Origin: Oscillospiraceae bacterium
GTDB taxonomy: Bacteria > Bacillota > Clostridia > Oscillospirales > Acutalibacteraceae
NCBI GenBank assembly: GCA_022508705.1
Contig: JAFLUO010000007.1
Coordinates: 1-30,631 of the forward strand
Direction of reading: 5' to 3'
DNA length: 30,631 nucleotides
In this document: positions 24,303 through 30,631 of the stretch, one piece after another
Position numbering within the stretch: position 1 is the stretch's first letter
How the letters are laid out: each line of letters opens with the position of its first letter
Notes under the pieces: generated by a model
Databases searched by the model: none
What the model was told of the DNA's origin: nothing
The model's input: only the letters and a program-made list of their open reading frames with translations
Made by a program: the position numbers and the translations under genes

Positions 24303-25574
24303 ATGGAATTCTGTGTTTTAACAAGTGATGAATACCGTGGTTTTTCAGAAGGAAATTCCTCGGCTTCTTTCATGCAAACCGTAGAATTGTCTGAACTGAA
24401 AAAGGAGCTTGGCAGCAAAATACATTTTGTCGGAGTAAAAGAAAACGGCAAAATTATTGCAGGCTCTATGATTTTGGAGGACAAAACCGTTTTAAACAAA
24501 AAAAAGTTTTATGCTCCCCGGGGGCTTATTGTAGATTACCACAACAAAGAGCTTCTTGGCTTTTTCACAAAAGAGCTTAAAAAATATATAAAAAAACAAG
24601 GCGGATTTGTTTTAACCATTGACCCGAATGTCATTTACAGAGTACGCACCTACGAGGGGGATATTATCCCCGAAGAAAAAGCAGACGATGAATCCGTTAA
24701 CAATTTGCTTGAATTAGGTTACAAGCATTACGGATTTAACCTTTATCTTGACGCCTTGCAGGTCAGGTGGTGCTGTCGTTTTGCCCTTGACGAGCCTTAC
24801 GAAGCAAAAAAAGCTAATTTTTCAAAGCAGACGAGAAAAAATATTGATGCCTGCATAAAAAAAGGTTTAATGGTAAGAGAAGGCACAATTGACGACCTGA
24901 ATGTCATGGAAGAAATTTTTGAAATTACGTCACGGCGCAGAAATTTCTTTTTCAGAAGCCTTGATTACTATCAAAAAATGTATAAGCATATGAAAAACCT
25001 TATGACCATATACATTGCCTATTTAGATCCCGATATTTATTATCAGCACACGGTCGATTTGCTGAACGCAGCCAAGGCAAATTACGAAGATATTGTTAAA
25101 AAGCTTGAGAAAAACAGCGTTGGCGAAAGGCTTTTGAAAAATAAAGAAAATGCCTTAAAGCAAATTGAAAAATATGAAAAAGAACTCCAAAAGGCCGCTG
25201 AATTTAAAAAAGAAAATCCGAACGGCAAGGATATCGGCTGTCTGCTTTCCCTTCGTAGCGGAAACGAATATTTAACTCTTTCAAGCGGCGTTCTGCAGGA
25301 GTACCGTCAGTTTACGCCCAAATATTTAATGTATCAGCACCACATTCAAGAGGCGTACAAAGAGAATTTTGAATACTGTAATTTTTACGGTATTACGGGG
25401 GATTTTAATCCAGACAACGAATATTACGGCATTTACGAGTTCAAAAAGGGATTTCGTGCAAACGTTATTGAATATATCGGTCAATTTGAGCTTAAAATCA
25501 GCCCGTTTTACGATGTGTATAATTTTTTGAAGAAAATAAAAGGACATGTAAGCCATGAAACTGACAGAGCTTGA
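24303..25574 (+). CDS. FemAB family aminoacyltransferase, first of three
   Basis: FemAB/FemX/MurM enzymes use aminoacyl-tRNA to add amino acids to the lysine or equivalent of lipid II, building peptidoglycan cross-bridges. This copy has 423 aa. The first GNAT-like domain includes FMQTVELSELKKELG and FYAPRGLIVDY (near 78-88), a family hallmark. The second includes SKQTRKNIDACIKKGLMVRE (near 177-196) and ends with FNPDNEYYGIYEFKKGFRAN. A long charged region at about 250-310 (YEDIVKKLEKNSVGERLLKN and after) has coiled-coil character, as in the FemA arm. I chose the ATG at 24303 because AAGGTG lies 6 nt upstream. It overlaps the next gene by 20 nt. Which amino acid it adds is not predictable. Confidence 0.92.
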   Translation: MEFCVLTSDEYRGFSEGNSSASFMQTVELSELKKELGSKIHFVGVKENGKIIAGSMILEDKTVLNKKKFYAPRGLIVDYHNKELLGFFTKELKKYIKKQGGFVLTIDPNVIYRVRTYEGDIIPEEKADDESVNNLLELGYKHYGFNLYLDALQVRWCCRFALDEPYEAKKANFSKQTRKNIDACIKKGLMVREGTIDDLNVMEEIFEITSRRRNFFFRSLDYYQKMYKHMKNLMTIYIAYLDPDIYYQHTVDLLNAAKANYEDIVKKLEKNSVGERLLKNKENALKQIEKYEKELQKAAEFKKENPNGKDIGCLLSLRSGNEYLTLSSGVLQEYRQFTPKYLMYQHHIQEAYKENFEYCNFYGITGDFNPDNEYYGIYEFKKGFRANVIEYIGQFELKISPFYDVYNFLKKIKGHVSHETDRA

Positions 25575-26826
25575 CAAACAAGAATTTGCGGAATTTTCTG
25601 AGAATAATCCGCAGGCTTTGTTTTTCCAGACACCCTATTGGATAGAGATTAAAGAACAGAATAATTGGAGCGGTAAAATCGTCGGATTTAAAGAAAACGG
25701 CGAAATTATTGCCGCCACTGTTTTGCTGTTTAAGAAAACCCCGGGGTTAAATGCAAAACTCGCTTATGCTCCCCGCGGATTTCTGCTTGATTATTCAAAC
25801 TTCCCGTTATTGGAAGAATTCACAAAGGAAATAAAGAAATATCTAAAAAAGCAAAACGCTTTCTTTTTAAAAATCAACCCGTATGTTGACTATCAGCTTA
25901 GAGATGTTGACGGGAATATCATTGAAGGCACAAAGCAAGACTCTTTAATGGACAAACTTCGAGAGCTCGGCTTTATTCACAACGGTTTTTACATTGACCA
26001 GGACAGTAAGGATGACTTAGAACCCCGTTGGATTTCCGTTTTAGACATTGGCGGCAAAAGCTTTGACGAGCTTTATAAAAATATGCGAAGCGGCACAAAA
26101 TGGGGTATTAACAACAGCAAAAAGAACTTTATAACCATTCTTGAAGCAGATGAAAACAACCTTATCGAATTTAAGAATTTAATGGTTCACACAGCTGAGC
26201 GGCGAGGATTTATTGACCGTCCCCTTTCATACTATCGGGAAATGTATAAGGTTTTAAAAAGAGAAAACGCCGTTAAGGTGCTTTTAGCAGAAATTGATTT
26301 TAAAGCATTGCTTGATTTTTCGCAGGAAAAGTTCGATAAAAACAGTAGCCGCCTTTCCGTAATTAAAGACAATCCCAAAAAAGCGAAAGAAGCCGCTGAA
26401 ATCGAATTTGAGCAAGGCTGTTTGGCGGAAAGAATTGAAACACTGAACGGAAATATTGCCGAATTCGGTGAAAAAAAGGTAATTGCAGGCGGCTGGTATA
26501 TAATGCACGGCAAAGAAATTGTCTATTTATTCGGCGCAAGCTACAAGCCCTTTATGAAATATAATTCTCAGTATTTACTCCAGCAGGTAATGATTGAATA
26601 CGCTATCGAAAACGGATATGATAAATTCAATTTTTACGGAATTGACGGTAATTTTGATAAAAATTCAAAGCATTTCGGTCTGTTTGATTTCAAAAGAGGC
26701 TTTGGGGCAGTCGTTCATGAACTTATCGGCGAATTTGATTTAATAATCAGCAAACCGACGTATACTTTATACAAGCTGATGCTTAAAGGCTATAAAGTAT
26801 TAAAATTTATACAGAAGAAGATATAA
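25555..26826 (+). CDS. FemAB family aminoacyltransferase, second of three
   Basis: This 423-aa protein is clearly paralogous to its upstream neighbour. YAPRGFLLDYSN (near 76-87) aligns with the same position in the first copy, and SGTKWGINNSKKN (near 180) with its SKQTRKNIDAC segment. The C-terminus FNFYGIDGNFDKNSKHFGLF and GFGAVVHELIGEFDL carries the family ending. A helical, charged arm is also present at about 255-300. The ATG lies inside the end of the first FemAB gene, with AAAGGACATG upstream, so translation is likely coupled. Along with the other two copies it probably makes a multi-residue interpeptide bridge, each enzyme adding its own position; that division of labour is inference. 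Confidence 0.92.
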   Translation: MKLTELDKQEFAEFSENNPQALFFQTPYWIEIKEQNNWSGKIVGFKENGEIIAATVLLFKKTPGLNAKLAYAPRGFLLDYSNFPLLEEFTKEIKKYLKKQNAFFLKINPYVDYQLRDVDGNIIEGTKQDSLMDKLRELGFIHNGFYIDQDSKDDLEPRWISVLDIGGKSFDELYKNMRSGTKWGINNSKKNFITILEADENNLIEFKNLMVHTAERRGFIDRPLSYYREMYKVLKRENAVKVLLAEIDFKALLDFSQEKFDKNSSRLSVIKDNPKKAKEAAEIEFEQGCLAERIETLNGNIAEFGEKKVIAGGWYIMHGKEIVYLFGASYKPFMKYNSQYLLQQVMIEYAIENGYDKFNFYGIDGNFDKNSKHFGLFDFKRGFGAVVHELIGEFDLIISKPTYTLYKLMLKGYKVLKFIQKKI

Positions 26827-26855
26827 TTTCAAATAAGTTGCAGAAGGGAACAGAT

Positions 26856-28070
26856 ATGTATCAGTTTAAAACAGGTATCGACGAAAATGAATACAGAGCA
26901 TTTTTAGCTGAAAATGCTTATCATTCCTTTATGCAGCTTCCCGAATGGGCACAGGTAAAGGATAATTGGGGAAAAGAGCTTTGCGGCATTTATGACGGTG
27001 AAAGACTTGCAGGCGGAGCATTGCTTCTTATAAGAAAACTTCCCTTGGGCAAATGCATAATTTACTCTCCCCATGGGTTTGTTATAGATTATTCGGACAC
27101 TGAAAAACTCAAAGCCTTTACTGACGGACTTAAAAAATACGCTAAAAGTATACACGCTATTTCAGTTAAATTTGACCCGTTTGTGCCAAACGAAAATATT
27201 GAAGATCAGGAAAACATGCCTGATTTTTGCAATAAATTTGACACAACGATTAAAAATCTGACAGCTCTCGGTTACATTCACCACGGATTTGGCAAAGAGC
27301 TGGGTGATTATTTTCAGCCGCGCTTTAATATGGCAATTCCGCTATTTGACGAAAACGGAGCGATTGACAAAAAAACATTACTTAAAACCTTTTCAAAAGG
27401 CGCCCGCAGTTATATCGGTAATTATCACAAAAACAGAGGCGTTTATTTTGAATGCTCCGCATCTGCTGAAGATTTACCCGAGTTTGTAAGGCTTTTATCT
27501 TTTACCGAGCAGAGACAGAACATACATTTGCGAAACGAAGAATACTTCAAAAAAATAATGACTGCTTACGGTGACAGAGCAAAGTTGTATTTTGCAAAAA
27601 TTCATTTGCCCACATATATTGACTATCTTCAAAAATCTATTGACAAAGGTGAAAATGCAGAGAAAAATCAAGCACTCAAAAACGAAGCGCAGGCGGTTTT
27701 AGCTGCACGCGGAGAAACTATTGCTCTTTCAACAGGGCTTATAATTTTACCGAGAAAAGAGGAAAAAATTAAAATTGCCGAGTACCTTTACGCCGGTGCG
27801 GACACTTCAGTTTTTCCGAATCTTTCCACCCCCAATGGCGTAGTTTATGCCTCTGCCTGCGACGCTATTGACTATGGCTGTAATTATTACAACCTTGGCG
27901 GAATAGACGGTGATCTAAAATCTCCGTTGGCTGTTTTCAAGAAGAAATTTTCTCCGCATATCTTTGAATTTGTTGGTGAATTTGATTTAGTGATTGATAA
28001 ACTGTTCTATTTTGGCTTTGAAAAACTTTTACCAAAAGCTAAAAAACTGATTAAAGCAATTCACAAATAA
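26856..28070 (+). CDS. FemAB family aminoacyltransferase, third of three
   Basis: This copy has 404 aa and is the most divergent of the three. It shares FMQLPEWAQVKDNWGK near the N-terminus, IYSPHGFVIDYSD (near 69-81, with His in place of the Arg of the other copies), and NYYNLGGIDGDLKSP then FEFVGEFDLVID at the end. The inserted helical arm is shorter (about 250-285). I chose the ATG at 26856 because AGAAGGGA (26842-26849) lies just upstream; a TTG at 26838 is in frame but lies before that site. Spacing to the second copy is 29 bp, and the PAP2 gene follows after 27 bp, so one transcript is likely. Confidence 0.9.
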   Translation: MYQFKTGIDENEYRAFLAENAYHSFMQLPEWAQVKDNWGKELCGIYDGERLAGGALLLIRKLPLGKCIIYSPHGFVIDYSDTEKLKAFTDGLKKYAKSIHAISVKFDPFVPNENIEDQENMPDFCNKFDTTIKNLTALGYIHHGFGKELGDYFQPRFNMAIPLFDENGAIDKKTLLKTFSKGARSYIGNYHKNRGVYFECSASAEDLPEFVRLLSFTEQRQNIHLRNEEYFKKIMTAYGDRAKLYFAKIHLPTYIDYLQKSIDKGENAEKNQALKNEAQAVLAARGETIALSTGLIILPRKEEKIKIAEYLYAGADTSVFPNLSTPNGVVYASACDAIDYGCNYYNLGGIDGDLKSPLAVFKKKFSPHIFEFVGEFDLVIDKLFYFGFEKLLPKAKKLIKAIHK

Positions 28071-28097
28071 AAACAATAGCGATAAGAGGTTTTTAAC

Positions 28098-29132
28098 ATG
28101 AAAACATTAAGTAAGAAAAGTTTTATAGTTTTTTCCGCAGTTTATTATGCTGTATTTGCAATCCTTATGGTTATAGGTTCGGTTTTTGATTTAACGATAG
28201 GAAAAGAGATATTTAACCCTGAAAATTCTTTTGCCGAATTTATGGAAGCATTCGGTCAATTCGTCTATTGGGGGATGTGGGGCCCTGCTCTTACCGTGAT
28301 TTTCCTTTGCCGCAGGGACTTAAACGAAAGTCTTGATGTTATCGGAAAAGTTTTTCCGTTTATACATACCGTAACAAATACCGAGGGAAAACTGTATAAA
28401 ATTTGCAATTCAGCAGTTAAAATTATAACAACGGTAGGATTTTTTGTGTTGACCGTTGTAGGATGGAAGAAGCTTATTGAAAACGTAACTAAAAATATAC
28501 TGCTGAATATGGGAAAAGAAAATTTAAGCGCAGTTGTATACTTTGCAATCAGCGCGGTCGTTGCGGTAATTGGAATTGTTTTATTCAGCAAAATCGACCG
28601 CAAAACGCTTAAAAAGCTTGAGGCTGTTGCTTTGGCAGGAGTGTTGTTCGGTATTTTGTGTAAACTAACAGAGGAATGCAAGACTATAACTCAGCGTGTG
28701 AGACTGCGTGAAATGGTGGCTTATTCAAACGGATTTTTAAATGAAAAAGGACTCAGCGAGGGCAAATATTCTCCTTTAACATCGGCAATGATTGAAAAAA
28801 CCGATTTTTCTGCCTTTACTCCGTGGTATAAAATCGGCGATGCTATGGGAATTTACAACCGTGCGGATTCCTTCCCCAGCGGTCATACAGTATATTCATG
28901 CACGCTGTTTATATCATATTTTCTCTGCGTTGCAATAGACAAAATCAAAAAATTTATTCCTGCGGCACTTTGCATTGCTTTTGCATACGTTGGCGTTATG
29001 GGATACACAAGAATGGTCACGGGAGCACACTATTTAACAGATGTTGCAGGCGCGGCACTTGTCGGATATACATTTTTTATAATAGTTAAGGTTATTTACG
29101 AAAAGTTTACAAGGAAAGCAATTATAGGTTAA
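28098..29132 (+). CDS. PAP2 family membrane phosphatase
   Basis: This membrane protein of 344 aa has about eight hydrophobic helices. The type 2 phosphatidic acid phosphatase motifs are present: motif 1 as KTITQRVR at 195-202, motif 2 as FPSGH at 259-263, and motif 3 as TRMVTGAHYLTD at 304-315, with the catalytic histidines His263 and His311. Motif 1 ends R-L rather than the usual R-P, and motif 3 begins T-R rather than S-R. Family members hydrolyse lipid phosphates and pyrophosphates, including undecaprenyl pyrophosphate. With the FemAB genes upstream, recycling of the peptidoglycan lipid carrier is the likely role, by inference. The first 190 residues, with several helices, lie outside the PAP2 core. 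GAGG at 28086-28089 lies 8 nt before the ATG. Confidence 0.88.
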   Translation: MKTLSKKSFIVFSAVYYAVFAILMVIGSVFDLTIGKEIFNPENSFAEFMEAFGQFVYWGMWGPALTVIFLCRRDLNESLDVIGKVFPFIHTVTNTEGKLYKICNSAVKIITTVGFFVLTVVGWKKLIENVTKNILLNMGKENLSAVVYFAISAVVAVIGIVLFSKIDRKTLKKLEAVALAGVLFGILCKLTEECKTITQRVRLREMVAYSNGFLNEKGLSEGKYSPLTSAMIEKTDFSAFTPWYKIGDAMGIYNRADSFPSGHTVYSCTLFISYFLCVAIDKIKKFIPAALCIAFAYVGVMGYTRMVTGAHYLTDVAGAALVGYTFFIIVKVIYEKFTRKAIIG

Positions 29133-29165
29133 TACCGCATTTATTTACACATTTTTAAGAAAAAT

Positions 29166-29203
29166 AAAGTCCCGATTTGCAAATTGGCATTTCGGGACTT
29201 TTT
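29166..29203. terminator. Bidirectional terminator between PAP2 gene and M20 peptidase
   Basis: AAAGTCCCGA (29166-29175) pairs with TCGGGACTTT (29192-29201). A T-run follows on the plus strand, and a matching T-rich tract on the minus strand lets it serve the convergent peptidase gene too. The inner TGC/GCA pair can extend the stem. Confidence 0.88.
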
Positions 29204-29223
29204 ATGCTTGATTGAATTTTTAT

Positions 29224-30631
29224 TTACTCCTGAGTCATTGTTTTAACATATCTCTTGAAGAATTTCAAAGCGCCTTCAACTGAGGAAAGGGGCAAACGCT
29301 CATTGGTGGCGTGGGTGCAAAGCAAAAGCTTTGTATCAACAACAAATGGAGCAAATCTGTAAATATTTTCGCAAACAGGCTCATAGTTATAAGAGTCTGT
29401 TGCGCCCATTACAAGAAACGGGGCTACAAGATTTTTGCTGTCAGCGCCCTCGCAAAGCTCCTTGATTGCTTTGAAAGCACGGGAATCCGTCGGCGAAATG
29501 GTTGACGCCTCTTTACTGCTGAGTAATTTAACGTCAATATTTTTATTTCTTACAGATTTTCTTATATGGTCTTCAACGTCAGGAATCGTAACACCGGGCA
29601 TTGTTCTGAAATTCACCGTAATAGTTGCCTTTTGCGGCAATACGTTGAACTGCGGACTTCCCGATGCCATTGTTACCGCAGTGCAGGTTCTTATAAGCGA
29701 TGCGGCAGGCGGAATTTCCGTCATTATTTTAAGAATAATCGGCTTTAAAAGCCAAATGTTACAGGTCACAAGCCTTACGGGGTATGTGCAACGTTTGCCG
29801 ATTTCAGTGAAAAGCTCATATACAAATTTCGGCATTGTTGCCTTAAACTGATGGTTTTCAATATCTTTTATAACATCTGCAAGATGACCGAGGGCCGTGT
29901 GCTTGGGCGGCTGTGAAGAGTGACCGCCCTTTGCGTTTACACTTATTTCATAGTTAACGCTGCCCTTTTCGGCAACGCCTACTCCTGCTAAATTGCAATT
30001 TAACACGCCGTTTACATTTACGGGAAGAATTGCTCCGCCCTCATCAAGAACAGCTTCCAAATGAACGCCCTGCTCTTTAAGATATGCGGCAATTTGTTTA
30101 GCTCCGTTATCCGGTGCGGCAACAACCTCTTCATTGTGGCCAAGACAAAGGTATATTGAGCGCTTCGGCACATATCCGTCTTTAATTAACTGTTCAATAC
30201 TTTCCATGACGGCAATGAGGTGGTTTTTCATATCCATAGCGCCTCTTCCCCAAATGAACTCGCCGTCGTTAAAGCCTTCAAACGGGTCATGAGTCCAATC
30301 GTCTAACGTGCCCTCGGCTATGGGCACAACATCCTGGTGGCTGAGAAGTGCTATTCCGTCAAGAGAAGGGTCTGTACCCTCCCACTTATACACTAAACTT
30401 GCATCGCCAATCTTAGTTTTTGAAAGCGTTTTGTGAATTAACGGGTATCTTTCTTCCAAAAACTTATGGAACTTATCGAACTCATTCCAATCAACAAGCT
30501 CCGTATCATAATTGGAGATGGTTTTGATTTTAATTGCATCTGAAAGATTTTGGCAGTAACGGTCAATGTCAATAGCCTCATCAGTAAGTATGTCTTTCGA
30601 TGCTTCTTTTTTAGCGGGGACAAAGAAAGCC
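29224..30631 (-). CDS. M20 family metallopeptidase (PM20D1/CPS1-like), 5' end cut by window edge
   Basis: This zinc-dependent aminoacylase or carboxypeptidase-type enzyme has about 469 residues visible. The frame is open to the window edge: upstream of a TTG near 30459 it still reads sensible family sequence (LSDAIKIKTISNYDT, then EFDKFHKFLEERYPLIHKTL), so the gene starts outside. Metal and catalytic residues are present in order: LLSHQDVVP (His and Asp), GRGAMDMKNH (bridging Asp), GHNEEV (catalytic Glu pair), LDEGG, and CTHATNERLP near the C-terminus (His). A dimerisation domain starts around VAEKGSVNYEISVNAKGGHS. The sequence resembles PM20D1/carboxypeptidase S enzymes that act on N-acyl amino acids or small peptides. 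Substrate is unknown. No signal peptide can be judged because the start is missing. Confidence 0.92.
   Translation of the reverse strand, partial: AFFVPAKKEASKDILTDEAIDIDRYCQNLSDAIKIKTISNYDTELVDWNEFDKFHKFLEERYPLIHKTLSKTKIGDASLVYKWEGTDPSLDGIALLSHQDVVPIAEGTLDDWTHDPFEGFNDGEFIWGRGAMDMKNHLIAVMESIEQLIKDGYVPKRSIYLCLGHNEEVVAAPDNGAKQIAAYLKEQGVHLEAVLDEGGAILPVNVNGVLNCNLAGVGVAEKGSVNYEISVNAKGGHSSQPPKHTALGHLADVIKDIENHQFKATMPKFVYELFTEIGKRCTYPVRLVTCNIWLLKPIILKIMTEIPPAASLIRTCTAVTMASGSPQFNVLPQKATITVNFRTMPGVTIPDVEDHIRKSVRNKNIDVKLLSSKEASTISPTDSRAFKAIKELCEGADSKNLVAPFLVMGATDSYNYEPVCENIYRFAPFVVDTKLLLCTHATNERLPLSSVEGALKFFKRYVKTMTQE

Noticed and set aside
23152..28070. asnA as part of the FemAB operon, supplying Asn for a cross-bridge
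   Set aside because: A strong terminator at 24175-24206 and a separate near-consensus promoter at 24235-24263 separate them; proximity alone is not enough.
28265..28681. A 138-codon minus-strand open frame inside the PAP2 gene
   Set aside because: Low-complexity Ser/Thr-rich translation, the expected reverse-strand shadow of a hydrophobic membrane protein.
1..30631. CRISPR array, tRNA/rRNA genes, transposase or prophage genes
   Set aside because: No regularly spaced repeats, no cloverleaf-like intergenic sequence and no recombinase or phage protein were seen; intergenic gaps are short and mostly explained by promoters and terminators.

Overview
The window looks like chromosomal DNA of a low-to-mid GC Bacillota, most likely a clostridial (Oscillospirales/Ruminococcaceae-like) bacterium. 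I infer this from a T-box leader before pheST, IreB, a DUF4364 protein, YebC, a Cof-type HAD phosphatase, AsnA and FemAB proteins, together with strong AGGAGG-type ribosome sites and TTG starts. The genus is not determined. No rRNA, tRNA, CRISPR array, transposase gene or phage gene was seen.

Left part, plus strand (1-7230). A membrane protein gene cut by the window edge is followed by a sigma-A promoter, a phenylalanine T-box and pheS-pheT. A 161-bp, almost symmetric inverted-repeat element sits between the T-box terminator and pheS. Next come a promoter, ireB and an unrecognised 93-aa gene that ends in a terminator, then an APRT-like phosphoribosyltransferase with its own terminator, then a six-helix membrane protein with its own extended -10 promoter. 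A bidirectional terminator at 7293-7324 closes this side against the convergent minus-strand operon.

Middle part, minus strand (20647 down to 7353). Twelve genes are tightly packed, often overlapping: yebC, two GT4 glycosyltransferases, a LicD-family transferase, a TagD-like cytidylyltransferase, a third GT4, a Wzy-like polymerase or ligase, a Wzx-like flippase, a NagD-like HAD phosphatase, a DUF4364 protein, valS and a small transglutaminase-like protein. This is a surface-polysaccharide assembly module, probably carrying a glycerol-phosphate type decoration, inserted between housekeeping genes. No initiating phosphosugar transferase, chain-length regulator or nucleotide-sugar gene is present, so these must lie elsewhere.

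Right part, plus strand (20775-29132). uxaC (uronate isomerase) and a Cof-type HAD share one promoter. asnA has its own promoter and terminator. A near-consensus promoter then drives three tandem FemAB-family genes and a PAP2 phosphatase, a likely set for building peptidoglycan cross-bridges and recycling lipid carrier. A bidirectional terminator separates these from a minus-strand M20 peptidase that runs off the right edge.

Overall theme: translation genes (PheRS, ValRS, YebC) interleaved with cell-envelope genes (IreB, the polysaccharide cluster, FemAB, PAP2). The points I find least explained are the inverted-repeat element in the pheST leader, the LicD/TagD pair without choline genes, the IreB neighbour, the transglutaminase-like protein after valS and the triple FemAB set.
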